A stretch of 64,000 nucleotides of DNA from Neoechinorhynchus agilis. Taxonomy: Eukaryota; Acanthocephala. The notes beneath the pieces were generated by a model. That model was not told the DNA's origin. It ran no database searches and saw only the letters and a program-made list of their open reading frames with translations. The stretch covers positions 868,001 to 932,000 of the forward strand of contig CM121343.1 in NCBI GenBank assembly GCA_051530055.1, in the 5' to 3' direction. The number at the start of each line of letters is the position of its first letter. Within the stretch, counting starts at the first letter, position 1. The position numbers were made by a program, and so were the translations under genes. Shown in pieces: positions 8,943 through 21,842 of the stretch.

Positions 8943-11900
8943 CTGCTGATTATCTTAACAACAAATTCAACATTGTAGCTCTGTTGGATGGTGTTGAACA
9001 TAATCCAGGTTCAAGATTCCATTATTATTACGAAATATCGTGGAAATAAGACACAATTAAACAATGACTAAAGTGAGGCTTCTACTTTCGAAACATTTCC
9101 TAATAAAGGAATCCTTAACCGGCATTATCTTAACAACAAATTCAACATTGTAGCTTTGTTGGATGGTGTTGAACATAATCCAGGTTCAAGATTCCATTAT
9201 TATTATGAAATATCGTGGCAATAAGACACAATTAAACAATGACTAAAGAAGTGACACTTCTACTTTCGAAACATTTCCTAATAATAAAGGAATCCTTAAC
9301 CGGGCTGATTATCTTAACAACAAATTCAACATTGTAGCTTTGTTGGATGGTGTTGAACATAATCCAGGTTCAAGATTCCATTATTATTATGAAATATCGT
9401 GGCAATAAGACACAATTAAACAATGACTAAAGAAGTGAGGCTTCTACTTTCGAAACATTTCCTAATAAAGGAATCCTTAACCGGGCTGATTATCTTAACA
9501 ACAAATTCAACATTGTAGCTTTGTTGGATGGTGTTGAACATAATCCAGGTTCAAGATTCCATTATTATTATGAAATATCGTGGCAATAAGACACAATTAA
9601 ACAATGACTAAAGAAGTGACGCTTCTACTTTCGAAACATTTCCTAATAAAGGAATCCTTAACCGGGCTGATTATCTTAACAACAAATTCAACATTGTAGC
9701 TTTGTTGGATGGTGTTGAACATAATCCAGGTTCAAGATTCCATTATTATTATGAAATATCGTGGCAATAAGACACAATTAAACAATGACTAAAGAAGTGA
9801 CGCTTCTACTTTCGAAACATTTCCTAATAAAGGAATCCTTAACCGGGCTGATTATCTTAACAACAAATTCAACATTGTAGCTTTGTTGGATGGTGTTGAA
9901 CATAATCCAGGTTCAAGATTCCATTATTATTATGAAATATCGTGGCAATAAGACACAATTAAACAATGACTAAAGAAGTGAGGCTTCTACTTTCGAAACA
10001 TTTCCTAATAAAGGAATCCTTAACCGGGCTGATTATCTTAACAACAAATTCAACATTGTAGCTTTGTTGGATGGTGTTGAACATAATCCAGGTTCAAGAT
10101 TCCATTATTATTATGAAATATCGTGGCAATAAGACACAATTAAACAATGACTAAAGAAGTGAGGCTTCTACTTTCGAAACATTTCCTAATAAAGGAATCC
10201 TTAACCGGGCTGATTATCTTAACAACAAATTCAACATTGTAGCTTTGTTGGATGGTGTTGAACATAATCCAGGTTCAAGATTCCATTATTATTATGAAAT
10301 ATCGTGGCAATAAGACACAATTAAACAATGACTAAAGAAGTGACGCTTCTACTTTCGAAACATTTCCTAATAAAGGAATCCTTAACCGGGCTGATTATCT
10401 TAACAACAAATTCAACATTGTAGCTTTGTTGGATGGTGTTGAACATAATCCAGGTTCAAGATTCCATTATTATTATGAAATATCGTGGCAATAAGACACA
10501 ATTAAACAATGACTAAAGAAGTGACGCTTCTACTTTCGAAACATTTCCTAATAATAAAGGAATCCTTAACCGGGCTGATTATCTTAACAACAAATTCAAC
10601 ATTGTAGCTTTGTTGGATGGTGTTGAACATAATCCAGGTTCAAGATTCCATTATTATTATGAAATATCGTGGCAATAAGACACAATTAAACAATGACTAA
10701 AGAAGTGAGGCTTCTACTTTCGAAACATTTCCTAAATAAAGGAATCCTTAACCGGGCTGATTATCTTAACAACAAATTCAACATTGTAGCTTTGTTGGAT
10801 GGTGTTGAACATAATCCAGGTTCAAGATTCCATTATTATTATGAAATATCGTGGCAATAAGACACAATTAAACAATGACTAAAGAAGTGAGGCTTCTACT
10901 TTCGAAACATTTCCTAATAAAGGAATCCTTAACCGGGCTGATTATCTTAACAACAAATTCAACATTGTAGCTTTGTTGGATGGTGTTGAACATAATCCAG
11001 GTTCAAGATTCCATTATTATTATGAAATATCGTGGCAATAAGACACAATTAAACAATGACTAAAGAAGTGACGCTTCTACTTTCGAAACATTTCCTAATA
11101 AAGGAATCCTTAACCGGGCTGATTATCTTAACAACAAATTCAACATTGTAGCTTTGTTGGATGGTGTTGAACATAATCCAGGTTCAAGATTCCATTATTA
11201 TTATGAAATATCGTGGCAATAAGACACAATTAAACAATGACTAAAGAAGTGACGCTTCTACTTTCGAAACATTTCCTAATAATAAAGAAACTAAAGTGAC
11301 ATCCTTAACCGGGCTGATTATCTTAACAACAAATTCAACATTGTAGCTTTGTTGGATGGTGTTGAACATAATCCAGGTTCAAGATTCCATTATTATTATG
11401 AAATATCGTGGCAATAAGACACAATTAAACAATGACTAAAGAAGTGACGCTTCTACTTTCGAAACATTTCCTAATAAAGGAATCCTTAACCGGGCTGATT
11501 ATCTTAACAACAAATTCAACATTGTAGCTTTGTTGGATGGTGTTGAACATAATCCAGGTTCAAGATTCCATTATTATTATGAAATATCGTGGCAATAAGA
11601 CACAATTAAACAATGACTAAAGAAGTGAGGCTTCTACTTTCGAAACATTTAATAAAGGAATCCTTAACCGGGCTGATTATCTTAACAACAAATTCAACAT
11701 TGTAGCTTTGTTGGATGGTGTTGAACATAATCCAGGTTCAAGATTCCATTATTATTATGAAATATCGTGGCAATAAGACACAATTAAACAATGACTAAAG
11801 AAGTGAGGCTTCTACTTTCGAAACATTTCCTAATAAAGGAATCCTTAACCGGGCTGATTATCTTAACAACAAATTCAACATTGTAGCTTTGTTGGATGGT

Positions 11901-14900
11901 GTTGAACATAATCCAGGTTCAAGATTCCATTATTATTATGAAATATCGTGGCAATAAGACACAATTAAACAATGACTAAAGAAGTGACGCTTCTACTTTC
12001 GAAACATTTCCCATTAATTATGAAATATCGTGGCAATAAGACACAATAAAGGAATCCTTAACCGGGCTGATTATCTTAACAACAAATTCAACATTGTAGC
12101 TTTGTTGGATGGTGTTGAACATAATCCAGGTTCAAGATTCCATTATTATTATGAAATATCGTGGCAATAAGACACAATTAAACAATGACTAAAGAAGTGA
12201 GGCTTCTACTTTCGAAACATTTCCTAATAAAGGAATCCTTAACCGGGCTGATTATCTTAACAACAAATTCAACATTGTAGCTTTGTTGGATGGTGTTGAA
12301 CATAATCCAGGTTCAAGATTCCATTATTATTATGAAATATCGTGGCAATAAGACACAATTAAACAATGACTAAAGAAGTGAGGCTTCTACTTTCGAAACA
12401 TTTCCTAATAAAGGAATCCTTAACCGGGCTGATTATCTTAACAACAAATTCAACATTGTAGCTTTGTTGGATGGTGTTGAACATAATCCAGGTTCAAGAT
12501 TCCATTATTATTATGAAATATCGTGGCAATAAGACACAATTAAACAATGACTAAAGAAGTGAGGCTTCTACTTTCGAAACATTTCGAAAACCGGGCTGAT
12601 TTCTTAACTTCAACATTGTAATGGTGTTGAACATAATCCAGGTTCAATCCATTATTACCGGACACAATTAAACAATGACTGATTAAACATCTTAACCTTA
12701 ACCGGGCTGATTATCTTAACAACAAATTCAACATTGTAGCTTTGTTGGATGGTGTTGAACATAATCCAGGTTCAAGATTCCATTATTATTATGAAATATC
12801 GTGGCAATAAGACACAATTAAACAATGACTAAAGAAGTGAGGCTTCTACTTTTTGAAACATTTCCTAATAAAGGAATCCTTAACCGGGCTGATTATCTTA
12901 ACAACAAATTCAACATTGTAGCTTTGTTGGATGGTGTTGAACATAATCCAGGTTCAAGATTCCATTATTATTACGAAATATCGTGGCAATAAGACACAAT
13001 TAAACAATGACTAAAGAAGTGAGGCTTCTACTTTCGAAACATTTCCTAATAAAGGAATCCTTAACCGGGCTGATTATCTTAACAACAAATTCAACATTGT
13101 AGCTTTGTTGGATGGTGTTGAACATAATCCAGGTTCAAGATTCCATTATTATTATGAAATATCGTGGCAATAAGACACAATTAAACAATGACTAAAGAAG
13201 TGACTTTCGGCTTCTTACTTTCGAAACATTTCCTAATAAAGGAATCCTTAACCGGGCTGATTATCTTAACAACAAATTCAACATTGTAGCTTTGTTGGAT
13301 GGTGTTGAACATAATCCAGGTTCAAGATTCCATTATTATTATGAAATATCGTGGCAAATAAGACACAATTAAACAATAACTAAAGTGAGGCTTCTACTTT
13401 CGAAACATTTCCTAATAAAGGAATCCTTAACCGGGCTGATTATCTTAACAACAAATTCAACATTGTAGCTCTGTTGGATGGTGTTGAACATAATCCAGGT
13501 TCAAGATTCCATTATTATTACGAAATATCGTGGAAATAAGACACAACTAAACAATGACTAAAGTGAGGCTTCTACTTTTGAAACATTTCCAGATTAAGGA
13601 ATCCTTAACCGGGCTGATTATCTTAACAACAAATTCAACATTGTAGCTTTGTTGGATGGTGTTGAACATAATCCAGGTTAAAGATTCCATTATTATTATG
13701 AAATATCGTGGCAATAAGACACAATTAAACAATGACTAAAGAAGTGAGGCTTCTACTTTCGAAACATTTCCTAATAATAAAGGAATCCTTAACCGGGCTG
13801 ATTATCTTAACGACAAATTCAACATTGTAGCTTTGTTGAATGGTGTTGAACATAATCCAGGTTGAAGATTCCATTATTATTATGAAATATCGTGGCAATA
13901 AGACACAATTAAACAATGACTAAAGAAGTGACGCTTCTACTTTCGAAACATTTAATAATAAAGGAATCCTTCACCGGGCTGATTATCTTAACGACAAATT
14001 AAACATTGTAGCTTTGTTGAATGGTGTTGAACATAATCCAGGTTCAAGATTCCAGTATTATTATGAAATATCGTGGCAATAAGACACAATTAAACAATGA
14101 CTAAAGAAGTGACGCTTCTACTTTCGAAACATTTCCTAATAATAAAGGAATCCTTAACCGGGCTGATTATCTTAACAACAAATTCAACATTGTAGCTTTG
14201 TTGGATGGTGTTGAACATAATCCAGGTTCAAGATTCCATTATTATTATGAAATATCGTGGCAATAAGAAACAATTAAACAATGACTAAAGAAGCGACACT
14301 TCGACTTTCGAAATATTTAGTAATAATAAAGGAATTTCTTTAACCGGGCTGATTATCTTAACAACAAATTCAACATTGTAGCTTTGTTGGATGGTGTTGA
14401 ACATAATCCAGGTTCAAGATTCCATTATTATTATGAAATATCGTGGAAATAAGACACAATTAAACAATGACTAAAGAAGTGACACTTCGACTTTCGAAAC
14501 ATTTCCTAATAATAAAGGAATCCTTAACCGGGCTGATTATCTTAACAACAAATTCAACATTGTAGCTTTGTTGAATGATGTTGAACATAATCCAGGTTCA
14601 AGATTCCATTATTATTATGAAATATCGTGGCAATAAGACACAATTAAACAATGACTAAAGAAGTGACGCTTCTACTTTCGAAACATTTCCTAATAAAGGA
14701 ATCCTTTACCGGGCTGATTATCTTAAAAACAAATTCAACATTGTAGCTTTGTTGGATGGTGTTGAACATAATCCAGGTTCAAGATTCCATTATTATTATG
14801 AAATATCGTGGCAATAAGACACAATTAAACAATGACTAAAGAAGTGACGCTTCTACTTTCGAAACATTTCCCAATAAAGGAATCCTTAACCGGGCTGATT

Positions 14901-17900
14901 ATCTTAACAACAAATTCAACATTGTAGCTTTGTTGGATGGTGTTGAACATAATCCAGGTTCAAGATTCCATTATTATTATGAAATATCGTGGCAATAAGA
15001 CACAATTAAACAATGACTAAAGAAGTGACGCTTCTACTTTCGAAACATTTCCCAATAAAGGAATCCTTTACCGGGCTGATTATCTTAACAACAAATTCAA
15101 CATTGTAGCTTTGTTGGATGGTGTTGAACATAATCCAGGTTCAAGATTCCATTATTATTATGAAATATCGTGGCAATAAGACACAATTAAACAATGACTA
15201 AAGAAGTGACGCTTCTACTTTCGAAACACTTCCTAATAAAGAATCCTTAACCGGGCTGATTATCTTAACAACAAATTCAACATTGTAGCTTTGTTGGATG
15301 GTGTTGAACATAATCCAGGTTCAAGATTCCATTATTATTACGAAATATCGTGGCAATAAGACACAATTAAACAATGGCTAAAGAAGTGAGGCTTCTACCT
15401 TCGAAACATTTAATAATAAAGGAATCCTTCACCGGGCTGATTATCCTAACAACAAATTCAACATTGTAGCTTTGTTGAATGGTGTTGAACATAATCCAGG
15501 TTCAAGATTCCATTATTATTATGAAACATCGTGGCAATAAGACACAATTAAACAATGGCTAAAGAAGTGAGGCTTCTACCTTCGAAACATTTAATAATAA
15601 AGGAATCCTTCACCGGCATTATCTTAACAACATGTTCAACATTGTAGCTTTGTTGGATGGTGTTGAACATAATCCAGGTTAAAGATTCCATTATTATTAT
15701 GAAATATCGTGGCAATAAGACACAATTAAACAATGACTAAAGAAGTGACGCTTCTACTTTCGAAACATTTCCCAATAAAGGAATCCTTAACCGGACTGAT
15801 TATCTCAACAACAAATTCAACATTGTAGCTTTGTTTGATGGTGTTCAACATAATCCAGGTTCAAGATTCCATTATTATTATGAAATATCGTGGAAATAAG
15901 ACACAATTAAACAATGACTAAAGAAGTGAGGCTTCTACTTTCGAAACATTTCCTAATAATAAAGGAATCCTTAACCGGGCTGATTATCTTAACAACAAAT
16001 TCAACATTGTAGCTCTGTTGAATAGTGTTGAACATAATCCAGGTTCAAGATTCCATTATTATTACGAAATATCGGGGCAATAAGACACAATTAAACAATG
16101 ACTAAAATAGTGAGGCTTCGAAGTTCGAAACATTTCTAATAAAAAAATCCTTAACCGGGCTGATTATCTTAACAACAAATTCAACATTGTAGCTTTGTTG
16201 GATGGTGTTGGAAATATAATCCAGGTTCAAGATTCCATTATTATTACGAAATATAGTGGCAATAAGACACAATTAAACAATGACTAAAGAAGTGAGGCTT
16301 CTACTTTCGAAACATTTCCTAATAATAAAGGAATCCTTAACCGGGCTGATTATCTCAACAACAAATTCAACATTGTAGCTTTGTTGGATGGTGCGGAACA
16401 TAATCCAGGTTCAAGATTCCATTATTATTACGAAATATAGTGGCAATAAGACACAATTAAACAATGACTAAAGTGAGGCTTCTACTTTCGAAACATTTCC
16501 TAATAATAAAGGAATCCTTAACCGGGCTGATTATCTTAACAACAAATTCAACATTGTAGCTTTGTTGGATGGTGTTGAACATAATCCAGGTTCAAGATTC
16601 CATTATTATTACGAAATATCGTGGCAATAAGACACAATTAAACAATGACTAAAGAAGTGAGGCTTCTACTTTCGAAACATTTCCTAATAATAAAGGAATC
16701 CTTAACCGGGCTGATTATCTTAACAACAAATTCAACATTGTAGCTTTGTTGGATGGTGTTGAACATAATCCAGGTTCAAGATTCCATTATTATTACGAAA
16801 TATCGTGGCAATAAGACACAATTAAACAATGACTAAAGAAGTGAGGCTTCTATTGAAACATTTCCTAATAATAAAGGAATCCTTAACCGGGTTGATTATC
16901 TTAACAACAAATTCAACATTGTAGCTTTGTTGGATGGTGTTGAACATAATCCAGGTTCAAGATTCCATTATTATTATGAAGTATCGTGGCAATAAGACAC
17001 AATTAAACAATGACTAAAGAAGTGAGGCTTCTACTTTCGAAACATTTCCTAATAATAAAGGAATCCTTAACCGGGCTGATTATCTTAACAACAAATTCAA
17101 CATTGTAGCTTTGTTGAATGGTGTTGAACATAATCCAGGTTCAAGATTCCATTATTATTACGAAATATCGTGGCAATAAGACACAATTAAACAATGACTA
17201 AAGAAGTGACGCTTCGACTTTCGAAACATTTCCTAATAAAGGAATCCTTAAATCGGGCTGGATTATCTCAACAACAAATTCAACATTGTAGCTTTGTTGG
17301 ATGGTGCGGAACATAATCCAGGTTCAAGATTCCATTATTATTATGAAATATCGTGGCAATAAGAAACAATTAAATAATGACTCAAGAAGTGAGGCTTCTA
17401 CTTTCGAAACATTTCCTAATAAAGGAATCCTTAACCGGGCTGATTATCTTAACAACAAATTCAACATTGTAGCTTTGTTGGATGATGTTGAACATAATCC
17501 AGGTTCAAGATTCCATTATTATTACGAAATATCGTGGCAATAAGACACAATTAAACAATGACTAAAAAAGTGAGGCTTCTACTTTCGAAACATTTCCTAA
17601 TAATAAAGGAATCCTTAACCGGGCTGATTATCTCAACAACAAATTCAACATTGTAGCTTTGTTGGATGGTGCGGAACATAATCCAGGTTCAAGATTCCAT
17701 TATTATTACGAAATATCGTGGCAATAAGACACAATTAAACAATGACTAAAGAAGTGACGCTTCTACTTTCGAAACATTTCCTAATAATAAAGGAATCCTT
17801 AACCGGGCTGATTATCTTAACAACAAATTCAACATTGTAGCTTTGTTGGATGGTGTTGAAAATAATCCATGCTCAAGATTCCATTATTATTATGAAATAT

Positions 17901-20455
17901 CGTGGAAATAAGACACAATTAAACAATGACTAAAGAAGTGAGGCTTCTACTTTCGAAACATTTCCCAATAAAGGAATCCTTAACCGGGCTGATTATCTTA
18001 ACAACAAATTCAACATTGTAGCTTTGTTGGATGATGTTGAACATAATCCATGCTCAAGATTCCATTATTATTATGAAATATAGTGGCAATAAGACACAAT
18101 TAAACAATGACTAAAGAAGTGAGGCTTCTACTTTCGAAACATTTCCTAATAAAGGAATCCTTAACCGGGCTGATTATCTTAACAACAAATTCAACATTGT
18201 AGCTTTGTTGGATGGTGTTGAAAATAATCCATGCTCAAGATTCCATTATTCATATGAAATATCGTGGCAATAAGACACAATTAAAAGATGACTAAAGAAG
18301 TGACGCTTCTACTTTCGAAACATTTCCTAATAAAGGAATCCTTAACCGGGCTGATTATCTTAACAACAAATTCAACATTGTAGCTTTGTTGGATGGTGCT
18401 GAACATAATCCAGGTTCCAAGATTCCATTATTATTACGAAATATCGTGGCAATAAGACACAATTAAACAATGACTAAAGAAGTGAGGCTTCTATTTTCGA
18501 AACATTTCCCAATAATAAAGGAATCCTTAACCGGGCTGATTATCTTAACAACAACAAATTCAACATTGTGGCTTTGTTGGATGATGTTGAACATAATCCA
18601 TGCTCAAGATTCCATTATTATTATGAAATATAGTGGCAATAAGACACAATTAAACAATGACTAAAAAGTGAGGCTTCTACTTTCGAAACATTTCCTAATA
18701 AAGGAATCCTTAACCGGGCTGATTATCTTAACAACAAATTCAACATTGTAGCTTTGTTGGATGGTGTTGAACATAATCCAGGTTCAAGATTCCATTATTA
18801 TTACGAAATATCGTGGCAATAAGACACAATTAAACAATGACTAAAGAAGTGACGCTTCTACTTTCGAAATATTTCCTAATAATAAAGGAATCCTTAACCG
18901 GGCTGATTATCTTAACAACAAATTCAACATTGTAGCTCTGTTGGATGGTGTTGAACATAATCCAGGTTCAAGATTCCATTATTATTACGAAATATCGTGG
19001 CAATAAGACACAATTAAAAGATGACTAAAGAAGTGACGCTTCTACTTTCGAAACATTTCCTAATAAAGGAATCCTTAACCGGGCTGATTATCTTAACAAC
19101 AAATTCAACATTGTAGCTTTGTTGGATGGTGTTGAACATAATCCAGTTTCAAGATTCCATTATTATATGAAATATCGTGGCAATAAGACACAATTAAACA
19201 ATGACTAAAGAAGTGATGCTTCTACTTTCGAAACATTTCCTAATAAAGGAATCCTCAACCGGGCTGATTATCTTGGACGACAAATTCAACATTGTAGCTT
19301 TCTTGGATGGTGTTGAACATCATAATCCCGGTTCAAGATTCCATTATTATTATGAAATATCGTGGCAATAAGACACAATTAAACAATGACTAAAGAAGTG
19401 ATGCTTCTACTTTCGAAACATTTCCTAATAAAGGAATCCTTAACCGGGCTGATTATCTTAACGACAAATTCAACATTGTAGCTTTGTTGGATGATGTTGA
19501 ACATAATCCCGGTTCAAGATCCCATTATTATTATGAAATATAGTGGAAATAAGAAACAATTAAACAATGACTAAAGTCAGGCTTCTACTTTCGAAACATT
19601 TCCTAATAAAGGAATCCTTAACCGGGCTGATTATCTTAACGACAAATTCAACATTGTAGCTTTGTTGGATGATGTTGAACATAATCCAGGTTCAAGATTC
19701 CATTATTATTATGAAATATTGTGGAAATAAGACACAATTAAACAATGACTAAAGTGAGGCTTCTACTTTCGAAACATTTCCTAATAAAGGAATCCTTAAC
19801 CGGGCTGATTATCTTAACAACAAATTCAACATTGTAGCTTTATTGATGATGTTGAATATAATCCAGGTTCAGATTCTAATATTATTATGAAATATCGTGG
19901 CAATAAGACACAATTAAACAATGACTAAAGAAGTGAGGCTTCTACTGAAACATTTCCTAATAATAAAGGAATCCTTAACCGGATCTTAACAACAAATTCA
20001 ACATTGTAGCTTTTTGTGTGTTTTGTGTTTTTTGTTGTGGAATAAGAACAATTTGTGTGTTTTAATAAAGGAATCCTTAACCGGGTGATTATCTTAACAA
20101 CAAATTCAACATTGTAGCTTTGTTGGATGGTGTTGAACATAATCCAGGTTCAAGATTCCATTATTATTACGAAATATCGTGGCAATAAGACACAATTAAA
20201 CAATGACTAAAGAAGTGAGGCTTCTACTTTCGAAACATTTCCTAATAAAGGAATCCTTAACCGGGCTGATTATCTTAACAACAAATTCAACATTGTAGCT
20301 TTGTTGGATGGTGTTGAACATAATCCAGGTTCAAGATTCCATTATTATTATGAAATATCGTGGCAATAAGACACAATTAAACAATGACTAAAGAAGTGAG
20401 GCTTCTACTTTCGAAACATTTCCTAATAAAGGAATCCTTAACCGGGCTGATTATC
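8943..20455. repeat. 181-bp satellite array, about 63 monomers
   Basis: A monomer of about 181 bp (CCGGGCTGATTATC at 9300, 9481, 9662, 9843, 10024, 10205, 10386) runs head to tail for 11.5 kb. Copies from about 9300 to 13300 are near-identical, while copies from about 13400 to 20400 carry many more substitutions and small indels. Two kinds of monomer differ at GTGAGGCTTC versus GTGACGCTTC and alternate in pairs. Some monomers carry an extra ATA (CCTAATAATAAAG). Each monomer holds a short hairpin, AGAAG/CTTCT, whose loop is the variable site. Irregular blocks sit at 11284-11302, 12008-12050, 12583-12706 and 19980-20075. No long open frame spans monomers because 181 is not a multiple of three. 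Pericentromeric or heterochromatic placement is possible but unproven. Confidence 0.97.
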
Positions 20456-21842
20456 TTCACCGCTACCATTCAATATTTTGCTTCCCGAAGGATCTCCTTG
20501 TTATGATTGTAGCTATGATGACCCAATATGACGTATGCCGTTTTGTTTCTTCCAGATGGAAATTAGAAAAGGTGCCAGTGACATTTTGGCTTGCAATCTA
20601 CTTTGGTGGTTGTTGTAGGGTTGGGATGGTTTGATGTTGTTTTAAACTATTTTATTTGCTGCTTTTTTCACCCTTCGGTTGTGCGAAATTAACTTCGTTG
20701 ATTATTGAAACATTGCTGTCTGTACAATCTCGGATGAGCCAAGAGCCATCGATTTTCACAAGGTTCTTTATTTTGGGCGATAAAACTTGTGATTTTCGAA
20801 GCCAGCGCATAAACTACATTTTAAGGTTAAGAGCTACGACTAAGGTGCGGGTTTTTACATCGCTTGAGGTGGGGTTGCTAATAATTTCCCAGTCATGTCA
20901 ACGGTCTACGGAAATGACCACTTTCTGGGTAGTTAGTTTCCTGCGGTTGTTTTTGGACTGCGTCCATTTTAGCGCGAGATGCTTAATGTAAAACTTTAAT
21001 ACAGTCGATTCGGGTTAATATCGGTCAAAACGGCCGCGTCCCGACGTGGTCCGAGATTTTAACCGGAATCGATTGGAATTTTAAAAACAAAGGGTTAAAA
21101 TCTTAAGCCTTGGATATTATCGTTTTAATGCCCAATTGGTCATAATTGGCCTCTTACAGGTCCAGTATCAGAATTTTCGGACCCACCCCAGAGTCGTTTG
21201 AGGTTCATATTAATATTGAACATTGCAAACGTCGTACGCTTTCTATAGATATCCGGCTGACCTTGTCTCAAATCGCTAATATTCACTATGTGTTATTACT
21301 GTCGATCGGCATCTTTGGTTGAGACGTTGTAAACTATATTGAATGGCTTTGGGTTACGTGACTTTCAGCGATGCATTCTTTGAGCGTGAACCTTAAGCTG
21401 AATGTTTCTGCTCTCTAGGGAAACGCGTTCAGAGCTGTGTTTTGATTTGGCCGACCTAAAATCATAGAGTATACCAAACGCTTCAACAAAGACTATCACG
21501 AATCATCGAGAGATAATCCTCCGGGATGATAGAATTGGAGATGTTGTGATCATATTCCTCCCTCCGAATAAAGCATATTTTATTGAAATGTGTTTTATCT
21601 AGGATTATGATCACGAAAACCCCATTATCACCAATGTAAGGCTAAGAACGAAAGCACTCGTAAGTCAAAAAGTAAACAAACTACAGTTTTAAACTCGATA
21701 ATATATATATTGCCATCTAGGACAGATCATTGTATTTGCGCTTGATGTTCGATTTTCCGATTTTTTCATATAGTGCATATTCCGACCATTTCTAGCTGAC
21801 CCATTTTATTTTTAGATTTTTAAACCGAATATTACAATTCAA
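20456..21842. other. Spacer with transposon relics, BLTP1 upstream region
   Basis: No convincing gene. 21002-21125 matches the repeat at 55130-55370 (GTCGATTCGGGTTAATATCGG, CGCGTCCCGACGTGGTCCG, AATCTTAAGCCTTGGAT). 21546-21615 has 13-base inverted ends GTGATCATATTCC / GGATTATGATCAC of the MITE family also seen near 405 and 38340. An ATTTTTAG acceptor-like site lies about 25 bases before the BLTP1 ATG. An open frame at 20656-20991 resembles nothing I know. Confidence 0.5.

Noticed and set aside
13547-13916. Repeated short ORFs in the satellite (starting MFNCVLLPRYFIIIMES)
   Set aside because: They arise wherever a monomer variant loses a stop; the frame is not kept between monomers of 181 bp.
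8943-20455. CRISPR-like regular repeats
   Set aside because: The whole 181-bp unit is repeated with no unique spacers, and the surroundings are eukaryotic genes.
20656-20991. 111-codon ORF
   Set aside because: No domain, odd composition, flanked by transposon relics and no splice context.
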